Counted from the first letter of the stretch, positions 9,234-18,707 are shown. The stretch: 64,000 nucleotides of DNA from Yoonia sp. I 8.24 (GCF_022096995.1 NZ_JACXGQ010000001.1:434001-498000); one strand, 5' to 3'. Made by a program: numbers and translations. The notes: generated from the letters alone by a model not told the origin.

Positions 9234-10557
9234 TCCAGAACAACGTAATTGCCGGAAACAACAAAAGCAGTGCAACGCGGATAATGTCGGAACAAACAAA
9301 GTAAAGCACCGCCCGGTAAGTCGCCGTAATCGGCGTATCGCGGTCCATATTGTTGATGATAAACAGGTTCATCCCCACCGGCGGGGTGATCAACCCGACC
9401 TCAACCACGATCAACACAATAATCCCGAACCAGATCGCGACCTCTTCTGTCGTCATGCCAAAATCCAACCCACTGATCACAGGCCAGAGTATAGGCACCG
9501 TCAAAAGGATCATCGACAAGCTATCCATCAAGCATCCCAGGATCAGGTAGCTGAGCAATATCAGGATCATCACCACCCACGGGCTAAACCCTTGCGATGT
9601 CACCCAAAGCGATAGTTCTTGCGGCACATGTGTAAGTGCTAGAAACCCATTATAGAATGCCGCCCCCAACACGATGAAAAAGATCATCCCGCTGCCCGTT
9701 GCCGTTTGCAAAATTGCGTCGCGCAGCGCGGCCCAGCTAAGCGTACCTGACGCAAGGGCAATTACCCCTGTGCCCGCCGCCCCAACGGCGGCCCCTTCGG
9801 TGGGGGTAAACCAGCCTTGATAGATACCGCCCACAACCAGCCCGAACACCGCAATCACGGGCCAAACGGCGATAAACGCTTTGGCGCGCGCGCCGTATGG
9901 CATAGGCGCTTGCGTGCCAGCAGCCTCCGGGTTTCGCCGCACGTAGATCGCGATGGTGATCATATATCCAAGGGCCGCCAAAATGCCGGGAATGATTGCT
10001 GCGGCAAATAGTTTGGCAATGTTTTGGTCAGTCAGCATCGCGTAGATGACCAAAATCACCGAAGGCGGGATCAAAATCCCCAATGTGCCACCCGCCGCCA
10101 ATGTCGCCGTCGAAAATCCGCCTGCGTAGCCGAATTTACGCAACTCAGGCAGGGCAACCCTGCTCATCGTCGCGGCAGTCGCAAGCGACGATCCGCATAT
10201 CGCACCAAACCCCGCGCAAGCCCCGACGGCAGCCATCGCCATCCCGCCCTTGCGGTGCCCAAGCCCGGCTTGTGCGGCGCGAAACAATGCCTGCGACATG
10301 CCCGATAGCGTCGCAAATTGCCCCATCAGCAAGAACATCGGAATGATCGACAAATTATAGTTTGAAAAGGTCGAATAGACCTCTGATTTCAGGCGCGCCA
10401 TGAACACGGTCGTGCCATCTGTCGCGAAATACAGCCCACCGATACCACATAGCAACATCGCCAAGCCGATCGGGGCGCGCAAGAATATCAGCACCAAAAG
10501 CACCGGGAACGACAGATAACCAAGGGCAAGATCACTCAGCATTTGTGGGCTTTCCAA
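9226..10557 (-). CDS. dctM: TRAP transporter large permease (DctM family)
   Basis: 443 residues, 12 or more membrane helices. The N-terminal LGYLSFPVLLVLIFLRAPIG stretch, the FSNYNLSIIPMFLLMGQFA signature and the C-terminal VEVGLITPPVGMNLF motif are diagnostic of the DctM/TRAP large subunit, which imports organic acids driven by an ion gradient. It overlaps the small-permease gene by 26 bp. No periplasmic binding protein gene lies next to it. Confidence 0.95.
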   Translation of the reverse strand: MESPQMLSDLALGYLSFPVLLVLIFLRAPIGLAMLLCGIGGLYFATDGTTVFMARLKSEVYSTFSNYNLSIIPMFLLMGQFATLSGMSQALFRAAQAGLGHRKGGMAMAAVGACAGFGAICGSSLATAATMSRVALPELRKFGYAGGFSTATLAAGGTLGILIPPSVILVIYAMLTDQNIAKLFAAAIIPGILAALGYMITIAIYVRRNPEAAGTQAPMPYGARAKAFIAVWPVIAVFGLVVGGIYQGWFTPTEGAAVGAAGTGVIALASGTLSWAALRDAILQTATGSGMIFFIVLGAAFYNGFLALTHVPQELSLWVTSQGFSPWVVMILILLSYLILGCLMDSLSMILLTVPILWPVISGLDFGMTTEEVAIWFGIIVLIVVEVGLITPPVGMNLFIINNMDRDTPITATYRAVLYFVCSDIIRVALLLLFPAITLFWIS

Positions 10558-11080
10558 GCAATTGCAGCGCCGCGCAATAGGCGCTCACAGAGCAGGCAAC
10601 AACCGCCGCGCCAAAGCAGGCCGCATAGGCCCACCAGATCGGAAACTGGATCAGATATGTGGTGTCGCCATAACGGTGCTTATCTTGTAGACCTGCAAAT
10701 AGCCGCCATGTGATCAACAGCATAACCAGCAACATAACAATTGCCCAAAGCGCATCAATCCGCCGTTGGGTTTTGTCGGACAACCGGGCGGTAAACACAT
10801 CGACCCGCGCATGCGACCCCGACAGTTGTGTGATAGGTAGAAAGGCGAAAATCGCAAAGGCCGTGCCTGCCTCGACAAGCTCAAAATCGCCCAGGATTGG
10901 CCCCAGGCCACGTTCAAGCAACCAGCGCCCTAACGCGCCCATATAATCCGTATGCGCGAAATCGGCAGCCTCGCGGCCGGCGACGCTGATGCATACGACG
11001 ACGATCACCGCACAAAGAACAATCCCCCCCAGCAAGGCCATCGTCTTTGCGCAAAAATGAATGATTTTATGGGCTTTCAT
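10532..11080 (-). CDS. dctQ: TRAP transporter small permease (DctQ family)
   Basis: 182 residues with four membrane segments, the DctQ layout. The protein carries the acidic FELVEAGTAFAIFAFLPITQ second-helix motif and the helix-3 to helix-4 DKTQRRIDALWAIVML segment common in DctQ. It is the first gene of a two-gene operon with dctM. The binding protein that normally makes a third partner (DctP) is missing from this neighbourhood, and the gene next upstream runs on the opposite strand. Confidence 0.9.
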   Translation of the reverse strand: MKAHKIIHFCAKTMALLGGIVLCAVIVVVCISVAGREAADFAHTDYMGALGRWLLERGLGPILGDFELVEAGTAFAIFAFLPITQLSGSHARVDVFTARLSDKTQRRIDALWAIVMLLVMLLITWRLFAGLQDKHRYGDTTYLIQFPIWWAYAACFGAAVVACSVSAYCAALQLLGKPTNAE

Positions 11081-11213
11081 GCGGCTACAGATAGGCGCAA
11101 TTGCGGGTAGATCGGCAAAATATCGTCACCATCACGGCACTTCTCGGCTTGTTGTGTTGTTTGGACAAGGGCTCTAACCTATTTACATTACACGCGATAG
11201 CTTCGCGCTCACC

Positions 11214-11229
11214 GGGGGGCAAGCCCCCC
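11214..11229. other. GC-rich hairpin upstream of the pqi operon
   Basis: GGGGGG-CAAG-CCCCCC, a perfect 6-bp stem with a 4-base loop, 25 bp before the first pqiA start. It is not followed by a T-tract, so it is not an obvious terminator; it may influence translation or transcription of the pqi operon, or act on the divergent TRAP operon leader. Confidence 0.35.
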
Positions 11230-11254
11230 ATCAATTGTCAGGAATGCGTTCACC

Positions 11255-11884
11255 TTGCCGCAACCGCTGCCCCCTTTGGATGATTTGGTCGCGTGCCACC
11301 AATGCGATACATTGCATGTGGCCCAAGACCTGCCAGAGAATGCGCGCGCTTATTGCCAGCGCTGCGGCGCGGTGATGATGACGGCGCAATCGGCGTCAAT
11401 CATGCGCATACTTAGCCTCGCGATGACTGCGTTTGTAATGTTGATCGCTGCGATCAGTTTTCCATTTTTATCGCTTGACGCCAATGGGTTGCACAACACA
11501 ACTTCGGTCATTGACGCTGTGCTCGCGTTTAATGATGGCTACGCGTTCCCGCTTGCGGTGGCTGTGGCATTCTTTATCATCATAATCCCGCTGGTGCGTT
11601 TGGGTGCGCTGATTTACGCGCTTGGACCGCTTGCGCGGGATCAACGCCCACACGCAGGCGCAAAACACGCCTTTGGATTGGCAGAGCGGCTGCGCCCTTG
11701 GAGCATGGCGGAAATTTTTATTGTCGGTGTCACCGTGGCCCTCATCAAAGTCGCAGGGCTAGCCGCGGTCACCGTCGGCCCCGCATTTTGGGCATTTGCG
11801 GGAGTGGTGATTGTCACCGTTTTGAAAGATCAAATGATTTGTAGGTATTCGATTTGGGAAGCACTGGACCATCAGCCGGATTGA
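11255..11884 (+). CDS. pqiA: Paraquat-inducible protein A-family membrane protein (first half)
   Basis: 209 residues. An N-terminal zinc ribbon with CHQC and CQRC pairs (residues 14-17 and 34-37) precedes four membrane helices, including MTAFVMLIAAISFPFLSLDA, as in one half of E. coli PqiA. Start is TTG at 11255. With the next gene it makes a split PqiA: E. coli fuses both halves. PqiABC is an envelope-spanning lipid transport system in which PqiA sits in the inner membrane. Confidence 0.88.
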   Translation: MPQPLPPLDDLVACHQCDTLHVAQDLPENARAYCQRCGAVMMTAQSASIMRILSLAMTAFVMLIAAISFPFLSLDANGLHNTTSVIDAVLAFNDGYAFPLAVAVAFFIIIIPLVRLGALIYALGPLARDQRPHAGAKHAFGLAERLRPWSMAEIFIVGVTVALIKVAGLAAVTVGPAFWAFAGVVIVTVLKDQMICRYSIWEALDHQPD

Positions 11885-12495
11885 TCACTGCGCGCGAGGC
11901 CGGGCTTGTCACCTGTCAACGCTGCGGTCAGGTGCACGTGATCAACACCGCCTATTGCAAACGCTGCGATGGGCCGTTGCGCAGCCGCGACACCCAAAGC
12001 CTGCAAAAGGTTTGGGCGTTTCTGCTTGCGGGCATGATCGCCTATATCCCAGCCAATATTTACCCGATGCTGCTGACCAATACGCTTGTGGAGCATACTG
12101 AAAGCACAATTGTCGGCGGGGTAGTCGATCTGATCCATCACGGATCATTCGGCATCGCGCTCATCGTTTTTGTTGCCTCTGTCATGATCCCCATCGGCAA
12201 GTTTGTGGCAATTATTTACCTTGCGCTGAGCGTCCAAAACAGATCGTCCGACAATCAACATGAACGTCATAAAGCATATGAAGTTGTTGAATTTATTGGA
12301 CGCTGGTCGATGATCGACGTTTTTGTTGTTGCGATCCTGTCTGCCTTGGTTCAGCTGAACACCGTCGCCACAATTAACCCTGGTATCGCTGCCCTGAGCT
12401 TTGCGCTATCAGTGATTTTTACAATGCTCTCAGCGCAAAGTTTTGACTCGCGCCTTATTTGGGATGCCGACAGGACATATAATGACGGACACTAA
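11881..12495 (+). CDS. pqiA: Paraquat-inducible protein A-family membrane protein (second half)
   Basis: 204 residues from TTG 11881, whose TTGA overlaps the previous gene's stop; an alternative TTG at 11854 would add nine residues. Zinc ribbon CQRC and CKRC at residues about 11-29, then four membrane helices with the PqiA hallmarks AYIPANIYPMLLTN and RWSMIDVFVVAILSALVQLN. The gene runs 14 bp into pqiB, so the operon is tightly coupled. Confidence 0.9.
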   Translation: MITAREAGLVTCQRCGQVHVINTAYCKRCDGPLRSRDTQSLQKVWAFLLAGMIAYIPANIYPMLLTNTLVEHTESTIVGGVVDLIHHGSFGIALIVFVASVMIPIGKFVAIIYLALSVQNRSSDNQHERHKAYEVVEFIGRWSMIDVFVVAILSALVQLNTVATINPGIAALSFALSVIFTMLSAQSFDSRLIWDADRTYNDGH

Positions 12496-14575
12496 TTCCC
12501 CCGGTCCCGCGCCCCTTGATGTGCGCCCAGTCAAACGACCGCTTTGGCAGCGCGTTTCACTGGTTTGGCTTGTGCCTGTATTAGCGCTTGCGGTCTCACT
12601 TTGGGCGGCTTGGAAAAACTATTCAGAGCGCGGCACAGAAATCATCATTAGTTTTGAGAATGCGGCAGGTGTTGCGGCGGGCGAAACGGACATCAAATAC
12701 CGCGACGTGGTAGTCGGCACAGTTGAGACCGTTGAATTTGCCCCCGGCCTTGGCGATGTGCTGGTGCATGCGCGTATCGACAAAGAGGTCGCCCCCTATC
12801 TTGATGACGACGCCGTGTTTTGGGTGGTGCGGCCTGACGTATCCGTACGCGGGATTACCGGGCTCGATACCGTTTTGTCGGGCGTCTATATCCAAGGGAA
12901 CTGGGACACAGAAGCCGATGTCGCGCAGAATGAATTCACTGGGCTCGAAGCACCGATTTTGACGCTTGCGGGGCAACACGGCACCCGAGTTTTCTTGCGC
13001 ACAACTGACGGCAGCACCGTTTCTGCTGGCGCACCGGTCCTGCACAAGGGAATCGAGGTCGGCTATCTTGAAAAGCCAGAACTCAACTTTGATGGCAGCG
13101 AAATTCTTGTCTCTGCCTTTATCGAAAGCCCCTATGACCGCCGGATTACCACAAGCACCCGGTTTTGGGACACATCCGGATTCTCCGTGTCCTTTGGCAC
13201 CGGGGGCGTATCGCTTGATGTGAATTCCATTGCGTCCCTGATTGAAGGCGGCGTCGCCTTTGACACCATTGTTTCAGGCGGTGCCCCCGTTGATGATGGG
13301 CATCAGTTTTCTATTTTCTACGATGAGCAAACCGCGCGCGACAGCCTGTTCACTGACCCGGACGCGGAACTGTTGGAGGTCGCAGTACTGTTCGAAGAAT
13401 CGGTCAGCGGTTTGACAGCCGGTGCAGAGGTGCGTTTTCAAGGGATCCGTGTCGGCGAAGTCACAGAGATGAGCGCCATCGTTGTTGGTGAAGGAGACAC
13501 CGCGCAAGTGAGGCTGCAAGCCGTGCTTGGTATCGAACCTTCGCGCCTTGGGATGCCCGAAGGGTCAACGGTCGAAGATGCAAGCGCCCTCCTATCTGAT
13601 TTTGTCGCGCGCGGCTTGCGCGCTCGTATGGTCACAGGCAACATCCTATCAGGCACTTTGCTCATTGAACTTGCGCAGGTCGAAGATGCCCTGCCCGCCA
13701 TCATGACGCTCACCGAGGGCCCCTATCCAGTTATCCCCACAACGGATTCGCAGATTTCCGATGTAACGGCCACCGCCGAAGGTGTGCTCGCGCGGATCAA
13801 CGCGCTCCCGGTCGAAGAACTCATGGATGGCGCCATTGACTTAATGGATAGTCTCGAGCGGCTCGCCAATGATGAAAACACCCGTGCCGCACCTGAATCG
13901 CTTGTCGCCCTTTTGGACGAAAGCCGGGCGTTGATTGCCAACGAAGATCTGCAAAGCGTGCCAACTGATCTGCGCGAAGTGATCGCCGAATTGGATGCCA
14001 TCGTCGCCCGAGCGAACGAGTTGGACCTTGTTGGCGATATTGACGGCATTGTCGCCAGTGCCGGGCAGACCGTTGCCAGCATCCAAGAAGCCACGCAAAA
14101 CCTGCCGCAGATTACGGCCAATATTGAGGCCCTGACCGCGAAAGCGAACGCGCTTGAATTAGAAGCGCTGGTCGCATCGGTGAACAGCACCCTCGATTCC
14201 ATCGACGCGCTGATCGCCAGCGACGACACAAAGGACTTGCCCGGCACGCTGAACGCCGCACTTGATGAAATGCGCGGGTTCTTGGCTGAGGTCCGTGAAG
14301 GTGGGGCGATTGAAAACGTCAATGCGGCGTTGGCATCGGCGAATGAGGCCGCACAGGCCGTCGAAGAAGCGGTTGCTGGCCTGCCGGAACTGTCGACCCG
14401 CGCTAACAGCCTTGTCGCCCAGACCCAAGCGGTTATTACAAGCTATGGCGAACGGTCCCGGTTTAACGCCGAAACCATGGCGACACTGCGCGATATCCAA
14501 TCTGCCGCCGATGCGCTGACGGCCTTGGCGCGTACTATTCAACGCAACCCGAATTCTTTGCTGACAGGACGTTAA
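12482..14575 (+). CDS. pqiB: PqiB / MCE (MlaD) family transport protein
   Basis: 697 residues from the ATG at 12482; an ORF reading begins 13 codons earlier. Residues about 17-36 form a single N-terminal membrane anchor (LVWLVPVLALAVSLWAAWKN). Three repeated MCE domains follow, each beginning with a pattern like GTEIIISFENAAGVAAGETDIKYRDV, and the C-terminal region (about 430-690) is a long alpha-helical, coiled-coil-like stretch. In E. coli PqiB these helices form a needle that spans the periplasm. Membrane-anchored, periplasmic. Follows pqiA, precedes pqiC. Confidence 0.93.
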   Translation: MTDTNSPGPAPLDVRPVKRPLWQRVSLVWLVPVLALAVSLWAAWKNYSERGTEIIISFENAAGVAAGETDIKYRDVVVGTVETVEFAPGLGDVLVHARIDKEVAPYLDDDAVFWVVRPDVSVRGITGLDTVLSGVYIQGNWDTEADVAQNEFTGLEAPILTLAGQHGTRVFLRTTDGSTVSAGAPVLHKGIEVGYLEKPELNFDGSEILVSAFIESPYDRRITTSTRFWDTSGFSVSFGTGGVSLDVNSIASLIEGGVAFDTIVSGGAPVDDGHQFSIFYDEQTARDSLFTDPDAELLEVAVLFEESVSGLTAGAEVRFQGIRVGEVTEMSAIVVGEGDTAQVRLQAVLGIEPSRLGMPEGSTVEDASALLSDFVARGLRARMVTGNILSGTLLIELAQVEDALPAIMTLTEGPYPVIPTTDSQISDVTATAEGVLARINALPVEELMDGAIDLMDSLERLANDENTRAAPESLVALLDESRALIANEDLQSVPTDLREVIAELDAIVARANELDLVGDIDGIVASAGQTVASIQEATQNLPQITANIEALTAKANALELEALVASVNSTLDSIDALIASDDTKDLPGTLNAALDEMRGFLAEVREGGAIENVNAALASANEAAQAVEEAVAGLPELSTRANSLVAQTQAVITSYGERSRFNAETMATLRDIQSAADALTALARTIQRNPNSLLTGR

Positions 14576-14576
14576 T

Positions 14577-15134
14577 ATGCTGAAAAAGATTACATTTCTG
14601 GCCTTTGCCGCGATGTCAGCCTGTGGCGCGCCGACGGATCGGCTGGCCTTGACGCCCGCACCTTCTGCGATGGAACTACGCCCGCTGGTTGGCAGCGCAA
14701 TGGTGCGCACAGTGTCCTTGCCGACCTATGCCGCCGCCGAGGAAATTGCGTTTGAAACCGACACCGGGCTGATCACGTCGAATGAAGCAGTACTTTGGGC
14801 GGATGACCCTGAGCGCGCCGTGACGCTGGTGATTTCGGATACTTTAGGCGATATTTTGAACACAGATGTGGGGCCCGACCCTTGGCCCTTTGTCGGCTTG
14901 CCCGATGTGGCGATTGATATTCGCGTGACGCAAATGTTGGCGGGTGCCGACGGGCAGTTCCGTCTGACGGGGCAGTTTTTTGTCGGTGGTGACGGGATCA
15001 GTTTCCGCAATAGCGCACATCGTTTTGCCATCAGCCAACCGATGCAAGATCAGTCGTTGTCCAGCATCGCAACCGCCCAAGCGGCCGCGCTGCTGGTTCT
15101 TTCAGAAGACATCGCGCAAACGCTAGCCCGCTAG
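14577..15134 (+). CDS. pqiC: PqiC-like lipoprotein (ABC-type transport auxiliary, DUF330)
   Basis: 185 residues. Signal peptide with a lipobox ending MSAC at residue 16, so an outer-membrane lipoprotein is expected. The remainder follows the PqiC/YmbA fold (LRPLVGSAMVRTVSLPTYAAA..., then WADDPERAVTLVISDTLGDIL). It ends the pqi operon one base after pqiB. In E. coli PqiC anchors PqiB to the outer membrane. Its 3' end overlaps the opposite-strand oxidoreductase tail by 12 bp. Confidence 0.85.
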   Translation: MLKKITFLAFAAMSACGAPTDRLALTPAPSAMELRPLVGSAMVRTVSLPTYAAAEEIAFETDTGLITSNEAVLWADDPERAVTLVISDTLGDILNTDVGPDPWPFVGLPDVAIDIRVTQMLAGADGQFRLTGQFFVGGDGISFRNSAHRFAISQPMQDQSLSSIATAQAAALLVLSEDIAQTLAR

Positions 15135-16265
15135 TTTGACCCAAGCGGCATCGCGTTTCGACGAACGCACACAGGCGTCAACAAAACGCATGCCTTGCAG
15201 CCCGTCTTCAATCGTTGGGTATAGCACGTCTTTGCTGACTTGTTTGCCATCTCGATGCGCCTCGATAGCTTCCGCGGCCTCGTTATAGATGGTCGCGAAA
15301 CCTTCAAGATAGCCTTCTGGATGGCCCGGCGGAATACGCGTTACACGTTCAGCAGCCGCCCCCGTCCCTGCACCGCCACGCGTCAAAAGGCGTTTAGGTT
15401 CGCCAAAGGGTGTGAACCAAAGCTGCGTTGGGTTTTCTTGTTCCCATTCAATCCCGCCTTTGTCGCCATACACACGCAAACGCAGCCCGTTTTCATTGCC
15501 CGGTGCAACTTGTGAACACCACAATGTTCCCCGCGCGCCGCCTTCGAACCGCATCATGACATGCGCATTATCATCCAAAGCACGGCCCGGCACGAAAGAC
15601 TGTAGATCAGCGCTGAGCGTCTCGAGCGTCAGACCTGAGACAAAGCTGGCAAGGTTGAACGCATGCGTGCCGATATCCCCCGTCGATCCACCAAGGCCAG
15701 ATCGTGCCGGGTCTGTGCGCCATTCGGCTTGTTTGGCATCAACATGCTGGGTCAGCCAATCTTGGACATATTCGACCTGCACCAAACGGATATTGCCCAG
15801 ATCCCCATTCGCCACCATTTCGCGGGCTTGGCGCATCATTGGATAGCCGGTGTAGTTATGGGTCAGCACAAACAGCGCATCGCTGTCATCCGCGGCCTTC
15901 GCCAGTTTCTTGGCGTCGGCCATGGTGGATGTCAGCGGCTTATCGCAGATAACATGGATGCCACGTTTCAGGAATTCACGCGCGGCGGCGTAATGCACAT
16001 GGTTTGGGGTGACGATGGCGACAGCCTCGATCCCATCTTTGAGGCGCGCCTCGCGGATCGCCATTGCCTTAAAGTCATCATAGGTACGGTCGGGTGCCAG
16101 ACCCAATGCAGCACCTGACGCTTGCGCCTTTTCAGGGGTGGACGATAATGCGCCTGCCACCAACTGAAACCGCCCGTCGATCCGTGACGCGATGCGGTGA
16201 ACCCCGCCGATAAAGGCGTCGTTGCCGCCGCCGACCATGCCCAGTCGGATTGGTCTTTGTGTCAT
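15123..16265 (-). CDS. Gfo/Idh/MocA family NAD(P)-dependent oxidoreductase
   Basis: 380 residues from ATG 16265. The N-terminal Rossmann fold begins RLGMVGGGNDAFIGGVHR, followed by the conserved ICDKPLTSTM segment with the catalytic lysine, and the GGSTGDIGTHAFNLASFVSG motif that contributes the active-site histidine. Substrates in the family are sugars, inositols and related polyols. It is one base downstream of the sugar isomerase gene, so the two form an operon for carbohydrate metabolism. Confidence 0.93.
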   Translation of the reverse strand: MTQRPIRLGMVGGGNDAFIGGVHRIASRIDGRFQLVAGALSSTPEKAQASGAALGLAPDRTYDDFKAMAIREARLKDGIEAVAIVTPNHVHYAAAREFLKRGIHVICDKPLTSTMADAKKLAKAADDSDALFVLTHNYTGYPMMRQAREMVANGDLGNIRLVQVEYVQDWLTQHVDAKQAEWRTDPARSGLGGSTGDIGTHAFNLASFVSGLTLETLSADLQSFVPGRALDDNAHVMMRFEGGARGTLWCSQVAPGNENGLRLRVYGDKGGIEWEQENPTQLWFTPFGEPKRLLTRGGAGTGAAAERVTRIPPGHPEGYLEGFATIYNEAAEAIEAHRDGKQVSKDVLYPTIEDGLQGMRFVDACVRSSKRDAAWVKLAG

Positions 16266-16266
16266 C

Positions 16267-17319
16267 TTACAGCCCCAACATTTTGCGGTTCGCCGCGTGG
16301 TCAATTTCACCACCAGCAAAGTCATCAAAGGCCCGCTCTGTTACGCGGATAATGTGGTCTTTGACAAATTGCGCGCCTTCGCGCGCGCCGTCCTCTGGGT
16401 GCTTCAAGCAGCATTCCCATTCAACCACAGCCCAACCAGCGAAATCATTGGCCGCCATTTTTGCAAAAATCGCACCAAAATCGACCTGCCCGTCACCAAG
16501 ACTGCGGAAACGACCTGCGCGATCCACCCAGGACTGATAGCCGCCATAAACGCCTTGGCGTCCGGTTGGGTTGAATTCGGCATCTTTGACATGGAACATT
16601 TTGATCCGGTCCTTGTAGATGTCGATGTTGTCAATGTAATCAAGGCACTGCAGCACATAGTGCGACGGATCATAGAGCATGTTACAGCGCGCATGGCCAT
16701 CAAGGCGTTCAAGGAACATCTCAAACGTCACGCCGTCATGCAGGTCTTCGCCCGGGTGAATTTCATAGCACACATCCACGCCGCAATCTTCGGCATGATC
16801 CAAAATAGGGCGCCAGCGTGCCGCCAATTCATCAAATGCCGCGTCGATCAAACCTTCGGGGCGCTGTGGCCAAGGATAAACGTAAGGCCATGCCAAAGCA
16901 CCCGAGAATGACGCCATTTCGGTCAATCCCATATTCTTAGACGCTGACAGTGCCTTCTTAACCTGATCGACTGCCCAGACTTGGCGCGCGGCGGGGTTCC
17001 CTTGCACAGATGGATCGGCAAAGCCGTCAAACGCCGTGTCAAATGCGGGGTTTACCGCGACCAACTGCCCTTGCAGGTGGGTGGACAGTTCTGTCACCTC
17101 AACACCGTTTGCAGCGGCCTGCCCTTTGAATTCATCGCAATAATCTTTGGAACTAGCGGCTTTGGCCAAATCAATAAACCGGCCATCCCAGCTAGGCACT
17201 TGCACGCCCTTATAGCCGCAATCGGCCGCCCATTTTGTAATGCCATCCCAAGTATTGAATGGCGCTTCATCCCCTGCGAACTGCGCTAAGAACAGCGCGG
17301 GTCCTTTAATCGTTTTCAT
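16267..17319 (-). CDS. Sugar phosphate isomerase/epimerase-family TIM-barrel protein
   Basis: 350 residues, AP endonuclease 2 / xylose-isomerase-like TIM barrel. The segments YKGVQVPSWDGR near the N-terminus, VCYEIHPGEDLHDG, CNMLYDPSHYVLQ, FHVKDAEFNPTGR, the acidic metal-ligand residues (Glu, Asp, His) and the final VVEWECCLKHPEDGA are present. This looks like the IolE/inosose-dehydratase-like group, but the substrate is not established. Encoded just before an oxidoreductase, so likely a sugar or inositol catabolic step. SD AGGGAGGA precedes ATG 17319. Confidence 0.88.
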   Translation of the reverse strand: MKTIKGPALFLAQFAGDEAPFNTWDGITKWAADCGYKGVQVPSWDGRFIDLAKAASSKDYCDEFKGQAAANGVEVTELSTHLQGQLVAVNPAFDTAFDGFADPSVQGNPAARQVWAVDQVKKALSASKNMGLTEMASFSGALAWPYVYPWPQRPEGLIDAAFDELAARWRPILDHAEDCGVDVCYEIHPGEDLHDGVTFEMFLERLDGHARCNMLYDPSHYVLQCLDYIDNIDIYKDRIKMFHVKDAEFNPTGRQGVYGGYQSWVDRAGRFRSLGDGQVDFGAIFAKMAANDFAGWAVVEWECCLKHPEDGAREGAQFVKDHIIRVTERAFDDFAGGEIDHAANRKMLGL

Positions 17320-17388
17320 GTAATCCTCCCTGAATTGGGAAAACTATATCGATTTCGGAGAATGGTGCCAGCGTAAAATTACGTAGGG

Positions 17389-17511
17389 TTACAAACGCAC
17401 CGCCGGACTGGCAGTAGCGCTATCAGATGCGAAACCCGCGGCGTGCAAACCGTAATAGGCTACGACGGCTATAACGGCAGTTGCAGCGAAGGCCAAAAGC
17501 ATTGTTTTCAT
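17389..17511 (-). CDS. Small membrane protein, 40 residues, last gene of the fdh operon
   Basis: ATG at 17511, two bases after the fdhC stop, with AAGGAAAG at a good distance upstream. Residues 1-25 form one hydrophobic helix beginning MKTMLLAFAATAVIAVVAYY, then a short tail. No domain is recognised. The position and ribosome-binding site support a real gene, possibly an accessory subunit or stabiliser of the membrane-bound formate dehydrogenase, but that is inference only. Confidence 0.55.
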   Translation of the reverse strand: MKTMLLAFAATAVIAVVAYYGLHAAGFASDSATASPAVRL

Positions 17512-17513
17512 GG

Positions 17514-18707
17514 CTATCTTTCCTTTTGCCCTGACGTTGTGTCTGATTGTTCGGCTTGCACTTCGGCGAGCCAAAGACTGTGGTGCTCGCGGGCCCATTG
17601 TTCTTCGACCTCACCGCTGCCCATCGCGTCATATGCGCCTTCCATACCGACCGATCCGATGTAGATATGCGCAATCACAATCGCCATCAAAACAAAGGCC
17701 ATGATCGCGTGCCAAAGCTGCGCGTATTGCATTTCGGCTTGCGGGGTCATTGCCATGGGTAGATCAACCCCGAGCATTTGTGGCAGCCCAGTTGCATTCA
17801 AGATGGCAAATGTTTTGGCGAACATTGGCAGCTCGAACGGAAACAGCAGCGACAGCCCTGAGACAGAGATCGACACCCCAAACAGGACGACAGACCAAAA
17901 GATCACCTTTTGGCCTGCGTTGAATTTCTTGGCTGGCGGATGCACACCCTTTGACATCAGCCCGCCGCCGACGGCGATCCACCGCAGGTCATGTTTGTTG
18001 GGGATATTTTCGAGAACCCACATGAAAAACACCATGATCAGCCCGATCATAAATGCCCATGACACGTTGTTATGCACCCACTTTGAAGCCAGTGCGACCA
18101 GTGCAAAACTGTCATGCCCAAATGTCGGAATAATGAATTTGCGCCCAAACAACGACACCAGACCGGTGATTCCCAGCAAGATAAACGCACCGCCCATCAG
18201 CCAGTGGCCGAACCGTTCAACCGCCTTAAACCGCGTCACTGTGCGCCCAGTCTTGGCGCCATCAATCCGAATGCGCCCACGCAGCAGATAAAAGAGGCCA
18301 AGCAAAACCAGCGTGCCCAGCAAAAGAAAGCCACCATAGGTCAAAAGCGGTCCTTCACGGAAGCTTAACCACCACATACCGCTGTCTTGGATCAGCACAT
18401 TACCTGCTGGGCCGCGTGATTGAGTAGTCACATCGGCATTGTTATAGCGCAGCGCGCGCCACAGATCGGGGTCTGATTGTCCGCCAAGGCTGCCCAGCGC
18501 CTGAGAACTATCGGTATTGGCATTTGGATCGCCCGTGTTTTCAGATCGGAACGCATCATCAACAGTCTGCGCGTCTTGACGGGCCATGATATCAGCAAGG
18601 GTTTGGGCCCCGCCCGTTGCGCTGCGATCAGGCGCGACTGCGTCTTGCGCCTGTGCGCCCAGCGCAAATAAGCACATGATAAGACTAGCAATAAATGCGC
18701 GGATCAT
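17514..18707 (-). CDS. fdhC: Formate dehydrogenase subunit gamma (cytochrome b556)
   Basis: 397 residues from ATG 18707; an upstream start would add 17 residues. It begins with a cleavable signal peptide (MIRAFIASLIMCLFALGAQA) followed by a periplasmic extension of about 100 residues, then five hydrophobic stretches of FdnI/FdoI type with the VTRFKAVERFGHWLMGGAFILLG and LWHAIMAFVLMAIVIAHIY helices carrying histidines for heme b. The gene lies downstream of fdhB, passing electrons to the quinone pool. Confidence 0.93.
   Translation of the reverse strand: MIRAFIASLIMCLFALGAQAQDAVAPDRSATGGAQTLADIMARQDAQTVDDAFRSENTGDPNANTDSSQALGSLGGQSDPDLWRALRYNNADVTTQSRGPAGNVLIQDSGMWWLSFREGPLLTYGGFLLLGTLVLLGLFYLLRGRIRIDGAKTGRTVTRFKAVERFGHWLMGGAFILLGITGLVSLFGRKFIIPTFGHDSFALVALASKWVHNNVSWAFMIGLIMVFFMWVLENIPNKHDLRWIAVGGGLMSKGVHPPAKKFNAGQKVIFWSVVLFGVSISVSGLSLLFPFELPMFAKTFAILNATGLPQMLGVDLPMAMTPQAEMQYAQLWHAIMAFVLMAIVIAHIYIGSVGMEGAYDAMGSGEVEEQWAREHHSLWLAEVQAEQSDTTSGQKER

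Noticed and set aside
11101..11283. 60-residue frame ahead of pqiA
   Set aside because: Runs through the G6/C6 hairpin into the pqiA start and resembles no family.
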